Below are positions 42,470 through 51,382 of a stretch of 64,000 nucleotides of DNA, one piece after another; position 1 is the first letter of the stretch; every line of letters starts with the position of its first letter. A model generated the notes under the pieces. It was not told the origin of the DNA and ran no database searches. It was given only the letters and a program-made list of their open reading frames with translations. The DNA comes from Methanococcoides sp052057775 (GTDB lineage: Archaea > Halobacteriota > Methanosarcinia > Methanosarcinales > Methanosarcinaceae). The stretch is taken from NCBI RefSeq assembly GCF_052057775.1, contig NZ_CP195121.1, positions 2,407,234 through 2,471,233 on the forward strand. Direction: 5' to 3'. A program made the position numbers and the translations under genes.

Positions 42470-42775
42470 TTACCTCATGCGTATTTTTCTAATATTCTTG
42501 ACTCTGTTCTCGGGTTGTGAGAGCAATAATTTCCCGTCTATTTTAACACGTTGATCTTGATCAGCAGAATGGGATGAAAGATGGAAGACGAACGTCGTCC
42601 CCTGTTTGGGGATCTTTTTTAAGTTCATGTCTTCCGTTTCGATCACAATCATATTGCGTGACTCATCTACCACTCTGCCTTTTATGTTATATAATGTGGG
42701 ATTTGTTGACTCAATAACTTCCATTACAAGCCCGATCAGCTCGTGGAAAATCAAATTTGAAGCAGATGCTTCCAA
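42470..42775 (-). CDS. rnp1: RNase P protein component 1 (Rpp29/Pop4)
   Basis: A 101-residue Sm-like beta-barrel protein that binds the specificity domain of archaeal RNase P. LYNIKGRVVDESRNMIVIET and TTFVFHL are recognisable. It starts with TTG 42775, preceded by AAGGAG at eight bases. Its RNA partner is encoded at 50386-50742, about 8 kb away on the plus strand. The sui1-like gene found next to it in some archaea is absent. Confidence 0.92.
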   Translation of the reverse strand: MEASASNLIFHELIGLVMEVIESTNPTLYNIKGRVVDESRNMIVIETEDMNLKKIPKQGTTFVFHLSSHSADQDQRVKIDGKLLLSQPENRVKNIRKIRMR

Positions 42776-42776
42776 A

Positions 42777-42980
42777 TCAGATCTCCTTCAATTCATTCTG
42801 AATTGTCTTGATCCTTGCAATGGTCCTTCTAAGCTCTCCGATCCTCCCTGGATTATCAGGAGCTCCACCTGCAGATGCAAGTGCACGCTCACGGATAAGC
42901 TCACTTCGGATTTTTTCAAGCTCATCCACACGCTCGTGTGGGGTCATGTCCCTGATCTCTTTTGTACGAAGGATTGCCAT
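42777..42980 (-). CDS. rpl29: Ribosomal protein uL29
   Basis: A 67-residue two-helix protein near the exit tunnel, ending with RIGELRRTIARIKTI before the last residues. It starts at ATG 42980, two bases after the rps3 stop, and lies one base from rnp1. Confidence 0.95.
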   Translation of the reverse strand: MAILRTKEIRDMTPHERVDELEKIRSELIRERALASAGGAPDNPGRIGELRRTIARIKTIQNELKEI

Positions 42981-42982
42981 GA

Positions 42983-43903
42983 TTAGCCCTCCCTGTGAAC
43001 ACGGTTAACTGGATGCCAGTAATCGTGCCCCTCATGCTTGTGCTGCCATACGCCGTTAACTTCGCGGCGTTCTTCTCCTTCAATAACCTCAACTGGATAC
43101 TCAGATTCATCATCTGTGTCTTCAGCTACAGGTTCTTCTGCTACGACCTCTGCTTCTGCAACCTCTTCGACCACTTCTGTGGACTCAGGTGCTGCTTCAA
43201 CAACTTCTTCAGGTGCTGCAACTGCTGCTTCGGCCTCTACAAGCTCTTCAATGCCTGCGCTCTTTGCCTCTTCAGCTGGAGCGAAGACACCGGATGATGC
43301 AAGTTCCTCTGCAGTCTTCAGCCTGTAGGAGTCTGGAAGGACTGCATCAGGCTGAATGATACGTACTTTACAGCCAAGGGTACCAAGTTTCTTTACAGCG
43401 ACAGAGAAACCTTCGTCGACGATATCATCAACAGGCTTACCTGCGTGTTTGATGTAACCGCTGACCATCTTCTCTACCCTTGACCTTGCACCGGTAAGCT
43501 TTCCGGAGATTACGATCTCACAGCCAAGTGCACCAGCGTTCATAATAGCGCGCATTGTGTTGTGACCGGCTTTCCTGAAATACCATCCTCTCTCGATAGA
43601 AGAAGCAAGTCTTGAGGCCATCATCTGTGCGTTCAGTTCAGGTTTCTTGACTTCCTGTGCGTCGATCTGAGGGTTGTCCAGGTCATAAAGCCTGTCTACA
43701 TCACGGGTCAGTTTCCTGATCACTTTTCCAGCCTTTCCGATAACCATACCGGGTTTCTCAGCATAGATAGTGATCTGGGTACCCATAGGAGTACGGTTGA
43801 TATCCATACCGCCATAGCCAGCCCTGCTTAATTGTTTTGCAAAATATTCATCCATGGATGCCTTTACAAATCCATCCTGGACGAACTTTTTCTCTACAGC
43901 CAT
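42983..43903 (-). CDS. rps3: Ribosomal protein uS3 with long acidic C-terminal tail
   Basis: A 306-residue mRNA-entry protein. The KH domain (YAEKPGMVIGKAGKVIRKL) and the C-terminal S3 domain are complete by about residue 205. The remaining 100 residues are a low-complexity alanine/glutamate/valine tail ending in an aromatic, histidine-rich segment (VWQHKHEGHDYWHPVNRV). Minimal archaeal S3 is much shorter; related methanogens may share the tail, which I cannot check. It overlaps rpl22 by one base. Confidence 0.95.
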   Translation of the reverse strand: MAVEKKFVQDGFVKASMDEYFAKQLSRAGYGGMDINRTPMGTQITIYAEKPGMVIGKAGKVIRKLTRDVDRLYDLDNPQIDAQEVKKPELNAQMMASRLASSIERGWYFRKAGHNTMRAIMNAGALGCEIVISGKLTGARSRVEKMVSGYIKHAGKPVDDIVDEGFSVAVKKLGTLGCKVRIIQPDAVLPDSYRLKTAEELASSGVFAPAEEAKSAGIEELVEAEAAVAAPEEVVEAAPESTEVVEEVAEAEVVAEEPVAEDTDDESEYPVEVIEGEERREVNGVWQHKHEGHDYWHPVNRVHREG

Positions 43904-44358
43904 TAGCGCACCTCGCTTATGATCAGTTCAATATTGACAGTTTCTGTATTCTTTGGACTTGCCCTTCCGCGAGCCCTTGGTCTCATTCCGTGGATCACGC
44001 GTCCACGCTTTGCTGCTGCATGTGCAATGTACATGTGATCTGGGTTCAGACCCTTGTATTCTGCATTGCTTTCTGCGTTCTTGAGCAGCTTAAGCATCTC
44101 AGCAGCAACATTTACAGGATAACGACCTGCTGCCATTGGTCCTCTCTTGTGACCAAGACTGTCGTTGTGCCTTCCAAAAGGAACTGCCTGCTTCAGAACG
44201 ACCACATCTTCAAGATAGCGTCTTGCTGCCTTTGTCTTCATGCCTTTTACAGCTTTACAGAGCTCACGTGACTTCTTAGGTGAAATGTGAAGTTCGGAAC
44301 CCATTGCCTTTGAGCTGATCTCGGGATCAAGTTCTGTTGTATAGTTGATTCTTGCCAT
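43903..44358 (-). CDS. rpl22: Ribosomal protein uL22
   Basis: A 151-residue exit-tunnel protein of archaeal length. ELHISPKKSRELCKAVKGMK opens the conserved part, and HGMRPRARGRASPKNTETV closes it. It starts at ATG 44358, 10 bp after rps19, and its stop overlaps the rps3 start. Confidence 0.96.
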   Translation of the reverse strand: MARINYTTELDPEISSKAMGSELHISPKKSRELCKAVKGMKTKAARRYLEDVVVLKQAVPFGRHNDSLGHKRGPMAAGRYPVNVAAEMLKLLKNAESNAEYKGLNPDHMYIAHAAAKRGRVIHGMRPRARGRASPKNTETVNIELIISEVR

Positions 44359-44368
44359 TCACATCACC

Positions 44369-44782
44369 TTATTTCAATGGTACGAACTTACTGGAACGTG
44401 TTGCACCGACACCAGCGTTTCCGTGTGAAACCCTGCTACGTGTTGGGGCGTATTCGCCGAACCTGTGCCCGACCATTTCAGGCATAACTTCTGTTTCTAC
44501 GAACGTCTTACCATTATAGACTGATATGGTCTTGCCGATCATCTCAGGGTAGATGATCATGTTCCTGTAATGGGTACGTACAACGTCCTTACCGTCCCTG
44601 AACTGCTGCAGAATATCCTTCTGGTGATCGGAAAGACCACGGCGTACAGACCTGCGTTGCCTTGCAGGAAGGAGTTCTACAAATTCTTCAAAACTCAATT
44701 GCTGGAGCTGTTCCACCGTAAGACCACGGTAGGTGTACTCTCCCTTTCGTTTTGGTAATCTTGATGTTGATTTCTTTGCCAT
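44369..44782 (-). CDS. rps19: Ribosomal protein uS19
   Basis: A 137-residue head protein. The conserved core includes VVRTHYRNMIIYPEMIGKT and EMVGHRFGEYAPTRSRVSHG, with the archaeal N-terminal extension. It starts at ATG 44782, 17 bp after rpl2. Confidence 0.96.
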   Translation of the reverse strand: MAKKSTSRLPKRKGEYTYRGLTVEQLQQLSFEEFVELLPARQRRSVRRGLSDHQKDILQQFRDGKDVVRTHYRNMIIYPEMIGKTISVYNGKTFVETEVMPEMVGHRFGEYAPTRSRVSHGNAGVGATRSSKFVPLK

Positions 44783-44799
44783 GTATACTACCTCTTTGT

Positions 44800-45513
44800 T
44801 TAACGTTTTCCGGTCCTGCGTGCTGCGATCTGACCAACCTTACGTCCTGGTGGTGCATTTCTGCTCACGGTAGTTGGCCTTCCTGGATGCTTCCTGTTAC
44901 CTCCACCGAATGGGTGGTCGATAACGTTCATGGCAATTCCTGATACGCGTGGATACTTGGCTGCCCTTGTTTTCATCTTGTGGTACTTCTTACCTGCCTT
45001 GAGGAATGGCCTGTCAACCCTTCCGCCACCGGCAACGATACCGATTGTTGCCCTGCATTTTGGATTGAACCATTTCAATACACCTGAGGGCATCCTTACA
45101 ATGACCTTGCTTGCCTGACGTGAAACAAGTGTTGCATAAACACCTGATGAACGTGCAAACTGACCGCCATCGTTTGGCTTAGACTCAATGTTGCATATTG
45201 GGATACCTTCCGGAATCTCTGCAAGAGGAAGGATGTTACCTGGTTTGATCTCTGCAGATACACCACAGGAGATCATGTTGCCAACTGCAATTCCCTCTGG
45301 AGCAAGGATAAACCTTTCCTCACCGTTCTCAAAAGCGACCTTCACAATAGGTGCTGACCTTGCAGGGTCGTGTTCGATACCAATGACAGTACCATTGAGA
45401 ACGCTTTCTTCGTCCACACGTGGGTGTTTGAGTGCAGCTTTATACTTGTGTGATGGAGCCCTGTATGTTGGACCTCCCCTACCTCTGTTCTGTGAAATAA
45501 TTCTTTTAGCCAT
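44800..45513 (-). CDS. rpl2: Ribosomal protein uL2
   Basis: A 237-residue core protein near the peptidyl transferase centre. It shows SGVYATLVSRQASKVIVRMP and the highly conserved MNVIDHPFGGGNRKHPGRP with the functional histidine. It starts at ATG 45513, 11 bp after rpl23. Confidence 0.97.
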   Translation of the reverse strand: MAKRIISQNRGRGGPTYRAPSHKYKAALKHPRVDEESVLNGTVIGIEHDPARSAPIVKVAFENGEERFILAPEGIAVGNMISCGVSAEIKPGNILPLAEIPEGIPICNIESKPNDGGQFARSSGVYATLVSRQASKVIVRMPSGVLKWFNPKCRATIGIVAGGGRVDRPFLKAGKKYHKMKTRAAKYPRVSGIAMNVIDHPFGGGNRKHPGRPTTVSRNAPPGRKVGQIAARRTGKR

Positions 45514-45524
45514 GCACCTTCACC

Positions 45525-45773
45525 TCACATTAATCCTATACGTGTTGCGATCTCGTGTGCGGCCTCCGGTTCTTCAAATGTGACCAGTGCCTTCTTCAAG
45601 CCTTTCATGGTGGTCATTGTGCGCACTGACTTTACTGCAAAGCCATACATCTTGACCACATCGTTCTCCACCTGCTTCTTATTAGCACGTGTGTCAACGA
45701 CGAACTGAAGCTTGTTGTCATCCATAAGCATCATTGCTTTTTCAGTAATGAATGGATACTTGATAGCGTTCAT
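45525..45773 (-). CDS. rpl23: Ribosomal protein uL23
   Basis: An 82-residue protein at the tunnel exit where SRP docks. YPFITEKAMMLMDDNKLQF and KSVRTMTTMKGLKKA are typical. It starts at ATG 45773, overlapping rpl4 by 4 bp. Confidence 0.96.
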   Translation of the reverse strand: MNAIKYPFITEKAMMLMDDNKLQFVVDTRANKKQVENDVVKMYGFAVKSVRTMTTMKGLKKALVTFEEPEAAHEIATRIGLM

Positions 45774-46531
45774 ACGAACATACCCTCCATGTTGTTTATT
45801 GCGGACTCGGTCCAGATGGTGAGCCTGCCTGCATGGGTACCTGGTGCCAGAAGTTCTGCATTCAGAGAATCAACTGTAGCTACATCGACGCCTGGAAGGT
45901 TCTTAGCTGACTTAAGGATAGGACTTTCCTCTCCTGTAACTATCAGGATACTCTTCCTGGTCTTGTACTTACGACCCCTGCGCTTTCCTTTTCCGGCCCT
46001 TATGTGTTTGCCTTCCTTTGCGCGGATAACATCATCATAGACGCCTGCTGCCTGAAGGAAGCTTACGACGTCCTTTGTCTTCAAAAGACCTTCAACTGCG
46101 TTCTCTGCGACAAGAGGAACTTCTGCGTCGAACCTGTGTCCGCGTGCCTTTACAAGGTCAGCGTTGATGGTTGCTGCGATAGCGGACCTGATGGCCAGAC
46201 GCTTCTCTTTCTTGTTGATCTTCTCTGTGCGGTCGGTCTCCGGCTTTGGAGGATGTGCACGCCTTCCACCCACTGCCTGTGGGATCCTTGCGACACGGCT
46301 TCCATTGGAGATCCTTGGAACCTGTGCAACACCTCTGCCTGATCCCCAGGAGTGTGCGGATGTCTCCATACCTGCATATACCTTAGGACCGTATGGCTGA
46401 AGCCTGTTAGCCTGTGCAGAAAGAACTGCTTTTTTGATAAGATCCGGCCTGAAGATCTCTTCGAATACTTCCGGCAATGTGATCTCGCCTTTAGCATTTC
46501 CTGATAAATCGATAATATTTGCTGTGGTCAT
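45770..46531 (-). CDS. rpl4: Ribosomal protein uL4
   Basis: A 253-residue protein lining the exit tunnel. The extended loop (SAHSWGSGRGVAQVPRISNG) and IRSAIAATINADLVKARGH are recognisable. It starts at ATG 46531, 5 bp after rpl3. In bacteria L4 represses this operon; no archaeal equivalent can be read here. Confidence 0.96.
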   Translation of the reverse strand: MTTANIIDLSGNAKGEITLPEVFEEIFRPDLIKKAVLSAQANRLQPYGPKVYAGMETSAHSWGSGRGVAQVPRISNGSRVARIPQAVGGRRAHPPKPETDRTEKINKKEKRLAIRSAIAATINADLVKARGHRFDAEVPLVAENAVEGLLKTKDVVSFLQAAGVYDDVIRAKEGKHIRAGKGKRRGRKYKTRKSILIVTGEESPILKSAKNLPGVDVATVDSLNAELLAPGTHAGRLTIWTESAINNMEGMFV

Positions 46532-46536
46532 TCACT

Positions 46537-47550
46537 TCACCCCTGCTTGGACTGTGTACTAATGTGAACGATCTGAGGTTCACCCATGCTGGATACCTTT
46601 GACCTGGTTGGTTCCCTGAGCCTGATAAGTCTCTTTGATGGACCTGGGACACTGCCCTTGATCAGGATATAGTTACCACGGACCAGACCGTAGTTGGTAA
46701 ATCCGCCTTCAGGATTGATCTCATCGGCATCTGAGGAGATCTTCAAGATTCTCTTGTTGTACTCAGTTCTCTGGTGGTAACCCATCTGACCCATCTGTGG
46801 AACTCTCCAGCTTACGTGTGCAGGAGTCCATGGACCGAGGGTACCGATCTGTCTAAGACTTCCCTGACGGGAGTGCTTGTTCTTCATGAGGTTGATTCCC
46901 CATCTCTTTACAGGACCCTGTGTTCCGTGACCTGTTGTGATAGCTGCAACATCGATGATGCCGCCGTTATCGAACACATCTGTGACATCCACCATGGTTC
47001 CCATGATGCTCTTTGCGTATTCGAACTTTGCTTTTACATCTGCGCCGCTTACGCCGGTTTCCATGATATCAGGAACCTTCTTTGGTACACCGGTAAGGCT
47101 TGAAGGTAATGTGTATGTGATAAGTCTGATATCTGTGACAGTACCATCCTCAACAAGTCCTTCGATCTTATCAAGTGCTGCGTTGACGTCGTGGTTCTTT
47201 GGAGCATTGATCCTGCGGTCAAGATCATCGTCAAGAACATTGGTCCATGCTTCTGCAACTGCTTTTTCACCATAGGTGTCTTCACCGTATGCACGAATTG
47301 CTGCAACACGGATAGCTGGAGTCTCAATAACAGTCACAGGAACGGATATTTCACTACCCTCTGTAAGACTGTTCTTTGCGTCGTCGATCATGATGACGTG
47401 AGTCATACCTACCTTGTAGCCTGCAAAGCCCTGCAGCTTTGGTTCGGCGTCTGACTCTGGCCATGATCTAAACCTTGGAATGTGACTTTGTGCTCGCTTG
47501 CGTGGACTGAATGCAAGTGAACCCCGCCTTGGTCTGTGTCCTTTTGCCAT
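46537..47550 (-). CDS. rpl3: Ribosomal protein uL3
   Basis: A 337-residue archaeal-length L3, the first gene of the S10/spc cluster. GFAGYKVGMTHVIMIDD and the loop HGTQGPVKRWGINLMKNKHS are typical. It starts at ATG 47550 with GGAGA seven bases upstream. The operon promoter must lie in the gene-free region beyond; a TTTATAG motif near 47658-47664 would give a leader of roughly 85-90 nt containing a small GAAAC/GTTTC hairpin (47581-47593). Confidence 0.97.
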   Translation of the reverse strand: MAKGHRPRRGSLAFSPRKRAQSHIPRFRSWPESDAEPKLQGFAGYKVGMTHVIMIDDAKNSLTEGSEISVPVTVIETPAIRVAAIRAYGEDTYGEKAVAEAWTNVLDDDLDRRINAPKNHDVNAALDKIEGLVEDGTVTDIRLITYTLPSSLTGVPKKVPDIMETGVSGADVKAKFEYAKSIMGTMVDVTDVFDNGGIIDVAAITTGHGTQGPVKRWGINLMKNKHSRQGSLRQIGTLGPWTPAHVSWRVPQMGQMGYHQRTEYNKRILKISSDADEINPEGGFTNYGLVRGNYILIKGSVPGPSKRLIRLREPTRSKVSSMGEPQIVHISTQSKQG

Positions 47551-48257
47551 TTATATTCTCCTACTTTTACGATTCTTTTTGAAACGATGTTTCGTTTTTT
47601 TCATGATGTAGGCAAAGACAGTGAAAAAAGTATAGTTCCTGAAATGTGTGCAATATCCACTATAAAGCTCAAAAGAGAGCCATTAGATCGTTTCTACAAA
47701 CATTACGCGGAAAGCAAGATAACTAACATACTTCTCATAACAGGCAGGATGCATCCGGCTGTCTGTTCGTACTCAATCATCTCTAAAAGATTTAGCCATT
47801 CAGTGTCCCCTTGCACACATTTGCACACAAGAGCGGGCATTCCGAGAAGAGGCCCATGAACACTTCCTGTTAAATCCGACTTTTCACACTTGCTTATTCC
47901 TACGTTATGATCATTAGTCCTGTAAATTGGCAAGCCAAATTACATACTTAATCCTAACTTAGGGTGTCTAAATGTAATATTCTATATATAAAGGTTTTGC
48001 ACGATCAACCGGTGCAAAATAATACAAAAATGCATACCATCAAAGGCTTCCATCTTTTTGGTAAAAATTCAATATTTATACCCGACAGACCACAAGGTCA
48101 CAGAACTGATAGACAGATATTTTCAAACCTAATTAAATGTACCGGACAACAGACATCACATGAGAAATGAAAAGGAGAGCAACAAAATACACAGAATCTC
48201 AGGCGATACATTGGATGGATTTAAATTGGTTGAACATTTCTTTCATACTGATCACAA
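47551..48257. other. 707-nt gene-free region between rpl3 and a methyltransferase gene
   Basis: The short frames here (plus 47536-47859 and 47964-48170, minus 47703-47933) lack ribosome binding sites and look unlike proteins. What I can see is the rpl3 promoter/leader at the left end, a TATA box with a perfect inverted repeat at 47983-48019, and AT-rich sequence. An unrecognised small RNA is possible. Confidence 0.5.
47983..48019 (+). promoter_or_regulatory. TATA box followed by a perfect 8-bp dyad
   Basis: TATATATAA (within 47983-47993) is followed by TTTTGCAC (47995-48002) and GTGCAAAA (48012-48019), a perfect inverted repeat around 9 nt. The predicted start site (about 48012) falls in the dyad, so it could be an operator, or the 5' hairpin of the transcript that leads to the methyltransferase gene at 48258. 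Confidence 0.5.
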
Positions 48258-49280
48258 GTGTCACGAAAAAAGAATTTTGATAACAGAATTAAAGCAGATA
48301 ATGACGGACTGCGTTTTGCAACACCCGAAGTCGTAGCAAGCTACAGGGCCAAGCGCCTGAAATGTCGGACCATCGCAGACATTAGTTGCGGGATAGGAGG
48401 GCAGACCATATTCTTTGCAAAGGAATGTGAAAAGGTCTATGCAATAGAGATAGATCCTGAAAAGATAGAATTTGCAAAGAAGAACTGTGAACGTTACGGA
48501 TTAGAGAACGTGGAGTTCATCTGTGGAGATGCACTTTCAGAAGAGATCATTGAACAGGTTCCAAAAATAGACATCCTTTTCTCAGACCCTGCCCGACCGC
48601 CATCAGAGGACAAGAGGCACATATCTAGCCTTGAACCAGGAATCCCTGAAGTACTTTCCGCCTACGGGAACAAAACAAATAATTTCGCTTTTGAAGCCCC
48701 ACCGCAAATGACACCTGACAGGATCCCGTTTGATTGCGAAAAGGAATATCTGTCCCTTAATGGTCAGTTGAACCGCCTGAACCTTTATTTTGGAGAGATA
48801 AAGTCATGCGATCGCTCAGCAGTAGCATTACCTTCCGAAGCAAGGATCGACTCAAACTATACAAGACCGGATATAGTGACAACAGAACATATTGGAAGAT
48901 TTGCCTGTGAGCCGGAACCTTCAGTAATAAAAGCTGAACTGCTACCCCAGCTTGCAGGTTCGATCATGAAACATACAGGATCCGAAGTAGAACTATTCAA
49001 TATAGACCAGAAGAGAAGCCTGCTGACCTCTAATTCCCCGATCAGTCATCCGATAGCAAAGAATAGCTACGAAATACTTCAGGTAATGGAACTTGATACA
49101 TCACTGATCAATAAACAGCTAAAGAAAGAAGATATCGGAACAGTAATATTGAGGGCAGGCGTCGATCCTGAGAGATACTGGGACATGCGAAACGAAATCG
49201 AGAAAGGACTGAACGGTTCAGGCACAGTACATCTTTTTGCCAAAGATGGAAGAGCAGCCATATGTAGAGTAATAGGCTGA
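48258..49280 (+). CDS. SAM-dependent methyltransferase with THUMP-like C-terminal domain
   Basis: A 340-residue class I methyltransferase. The SAM-binding loop ADISCGIGGQTIFFAKE is at about residue 40, YAIEIDPEKIEFAK follows, and the motif IV position reads LFSDPARPP. The C-terminal 110 residues resemble the THUMP-like domain seen in a family of archaeal and bacterial predicted RNA methyltransferases. The target is unknown. GTG 48258 is the first start codon after an in-frame TGA (48249); no strong ribosome binding site is seen. It is convergent with the response regulator. Confidence 0.8.
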   Translation: MSRKKNFDNRIKADNDGLRFATPEVVASYRAKRLKCRTIADISCGIGGQTIFFAKECEKVYAIEIDPEKIEFAKKNCERYGLENVEFICGDALSEEIIEQVPKIDILFSDPARPPSEDKRHISSLEPGIPEVLSAYGNKTNNFAFEAPPQMTPDRIPFDCEKEYLSLNGQLNRLNLYFGEIKSCDRSAVALPSEARIDSNYTRPDIVTTEHIGRFACEPEPSVIKAELLPQLAGSIMKHTGSEVELFNIDQKRSLLTSNSPISHPIAKNSYEILQVMELDTSLINKQLKKEDIGTVILRAGVDPERYWDMRNEIEKGLNGSGTVHLFAKDGRAAICRVIG

Positions 49281-49318
49281 AACTAAAGAAAAAGCTATAA
49301 AAGTGATATGACCTGGCA

Positions 49319-49684
49319 TCAGGCTTCCAAAAAAAGGGATCTTACACGCTCTACAAGATCTGCCGGGCTGAACGGTTTAACGATATAATCATCCGCCTTC
49401 AGTACACTCAGACCAAGCATCTGATCGAACTTCTGACCTTTTGCAGAAAGGATAGAAACAGGCATGCCTGGCACTTCTTTTTTTATTTTATGATAAGTTT
49501 CCCATCCATCCATATCAGGCATCATTATATCCAGCAATACTGCATCCGGTTTTTCATTATCAAGTATTTCAAGGCATTCTACACCGCTACCTGCACCCAC
49601 CACTTCAAAACCCTCTGCCTCAAGAATGGACCTAACAAGATAGATGGTATCTGCTTCATCATCTACGATCATGATTTTTTTCAA
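49319..49684 (-). CDS. Response regulator receiver-domain protein
   Basis: A stand-alone receiver domain of about 121 residues without an output domain. KKIMIVDDEADTIYLV carries the acidic pocket, the phosphorylation aspartate is in AVLLDIMMPDMDGW, and the lysine is in DDYIVKPFSP. It should relay a histidine-kinase signal to a partner protein; no kinase gene is in the window. TTG 49684 is chosen since it gives the usual receiver opening and has GGGAG upstream. The frame is open to GTG 49726, which cannot be excluded. Confidence 0.85.
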   Translation of the reverse strand: MKKIMIVDDEADTIYLVRSILEAEGFEVVGAGSGVECLEILDNEKPDAVLLDIMMPDMDGWETYHKIKKEVPGMPVSILSAKGQKFDQMLGLSVLKADDYIVKPFSPADLVERVRSLFLEA

Positions 49685-49910
49685 TGTAACATAACTCCCT
49701 TGATCAATACCATAAGCTGAATACACATAACATAGACATATGAAATGTTATCGAGCAGTATATAAATATTAATTGTTTAAACTATTTTTGATAATTTTAA
49801 AAATAAAGCATTTTCAGATTCTGCGAAATTTGCGTCACTGCTACCACTGATACTGCTACTAACTACTACCACCACAAAAAGAGAGAAAAGAAGAAGAAAT
49901 AATTAAATTA

Positions 49911-50162
49911 TCAATATTTCCCAATAGATGATCCGGGTCTTTTCAGAGAGCTATTCCCATATTTGTCCTGATCTGAAGATACTTTTACATCAAGACCAGA
50001 CACAGGAACATTTTGAGAAGATACAACAGAACCTACCATTCCTGCATTCATACTGATAACCATACAATCCACCTTAGAGGACAACTCAACTAACTCCGAA
50101 TGCAGTTTCTTTGTTTTCTCGACCATTTCCTTATATTGATCATATACCATTTTTTCCGGCAT
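49911..50162 (-). CDS. Small hypothetical protein with N-terminal coiled coil
   Basis: An 83-residue protein I do not recognise. Residues 5-35 are charged and helical (YKEMVEKTKKLHSELVELSS) and could form a coiled coil. The rest is serine/valine rich with little predicted structure. ATG 50162 has AGGTGGTGA about four bases upstream; an earlier in-frame ATG adds ten residues and is less likely. It stands alone between the response regulator and RNase P RNA. Confidence 0.55.
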   Translation of the reverse strand: MPEKMVYDQYKEMVEKTKKLHSELVELSSKVDCMVISMNAGMVGSVVSSQNVPVSGLDVKVSSDQDKYGNSSLKRPGSSIGKY

Positions 50163-50355
50163 ATCATCACCACCTGAAGATATTTTTATCAACTATATAT
50201 AATAAAGAATATATAGATAATCCCATTTATACGCTTCGATAAATAAAGATAAAAATGAATATAAGAAATGACAAAACGATAAAACAAAAAAACAGAACAT
50301 AGAGACATCCGCTGCTTGTAGGGACATGAGTCAGCAAATACCCCCTTTATCGTCA

Positions 50356-50364
50356 ACTATATAT
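50356..50364 (+). promoter_or_regulatory. TATA box of the RNase P RNA gene
   Basis: CTATATATC is centred about 25 bp before the predicted 5' end of the RNA (about 50386). Confidence 0.55.
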
Positions 50365-50385
50365 CTAACGTATACAACCATACAA

Positions 50386-50742
50386 TCGAGAGAGGAAGGA
50401 CGACCGCCGGGCCACTGGCCTGAGGAAAGTCTCCCCATCATCCAGATACACGAACACCTGTGAAGGGTGTCTGGCGAGAGCCAGGGCGCTGGCACAGAAA
50501 CGATACCACCCCGTGTTAATGCGGTGATACCGAAAGGTTGAGGTCGCACGGGAAGTGGATGGAACGGCGAATCCTCGTGGGTGCAAGTTGGAAGTAGGGA
50601 TAAAACGGGTTTCTGGACCGTCCCGAAGTTATTAACGCTTAGCCGAATGTCGTCAGTGCAAGAGTCCGAAAGGACCTTCCCTGCCCACCATGTGGACAAG
50701 GAATTTTGCATCAACAGAAGGGAGCTTACTCTCCTCACTCAC
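50386..50742 (+). ncRNA. rnpB: RNase P RNA
   Basis: The RNA subunit of RNase P, which removes tRNA 5' leaders. The universally conserved 5' core GAGGAAAGTC (50422-50431) and the 3' core ACAGAAGGGAGCTTA (50714-50728) are both present at the spacing expected for an archaeal type A RNA. Between them are ACAGAAACGATACC (about 50493-50506) and GCAAGAGTCCG. A purine-rich 5' arm (GAGAGAGG, about 50388-50395) can pair with CTCTCCTC near the 3' end to form P1. End positions are approximate, to about 10 nt. Its Rpp29 protein partner is at 42470-42775. Confidence 0.88.
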
Positions 50743-50761
50743 CAATCCCATTCTGAAATAC

Positions 50762-51382
50762 TTACCATGCAAACATTTCCAGAGTATCGGAAACTACATC
50801 CATATCCACCCCGGTATTATAGCAACCATCGTTTAGCATAGGTATACCATATGTTACGATGCCGGTTCCCGCAAGGGAACGCATACCTTTGTTAATCTCA
50901 TAGTCACATGCAATGACAAGTACACCGTCTGCAGGACGGTCACTCAGGATGTTCTTAACAAAGGAAGAACCGGTCACTATATAGAAGCCATAACCATATT
51001 CATTGGCCTGTTCCTTCAATTTATCCATCACACACATTCCGCAGGACTTGCACTGGATACCATATTTGGTCGCATATGCAGGACAATCAAGTGAACGCAT
51101 GCAGTGTGGTACGAACATAACCCTCTTTGTTGTCTTCTTAAAATCTGATCTGTGTGCAGAATTCTTCAGAGAGACCATCCAGGTGTCAAGTTTTCGGGGA
51201 TCCGAAAATTTACAAAAGAAATACTTGAGCGGAAGGAAGAAAAAGTCCAGAACGTTTGCAAAAACTCCGGACAAGCGCACATTCCGAGTCAGGCTTGCAC
51301 GACTGGCATAGAGAGATACCGATGAAACGAACACAGAAAGTACGAAGAAAACCAGCAGGAACTTGCCCAGGATATTATACAT
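50762..51382 (-). CDS. DUF116 membrane protein, copy A
   Basis: A 206-residue protein with an N-terminal hydrophobic segment and a soluble domain rich in cysteines: VPHCMRSLDCPA, then CKSCGMCVM (a CxxCxxC group), and a C-terminal cysteine in NDGCYNTGVD. The pattern is that of DUF116, a family of unknown function common in methanogens and clostridia; the cysteines could bind an iron-sulfur cluster. It overlaps the second DUF116 gene by 8 bp, so the two are translated in series. Confidence 0.75.
   Translation of the reverse strand: MYNILGKFLLVFFVLSVFVSSVSLYASRASLTRNVRLSGVFANVLDFFFLPLKYFFCKFSDPRKLDTWMVSLKNSAHRSDFKKTTKRVMFVPHCMRSLDCPAYATKYGIQCKSCGMCVMDKLKEQANEYGYGFYIVTGSSFVKNILSDRPADGVLVIACDYEINKGMRSLAGTGIVTYGIPMLNDGCYNTGVDMDVVSDTLEMFAW

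Noticed and set aside
47536..47859. 107-residue plus-strand frame overlapping the rpl3 start, and the minus-strand frame 47703-47933
   Set aside because: No ribosome binding site, unprotein-like composition, and overlap with the rpl3 gene or leader.
48160..48350. Overlapping short frames upstream of the methyltransferase gene, one ending in TAG
   Set aside because: They overlap the real gene in another frame and show no protein character.
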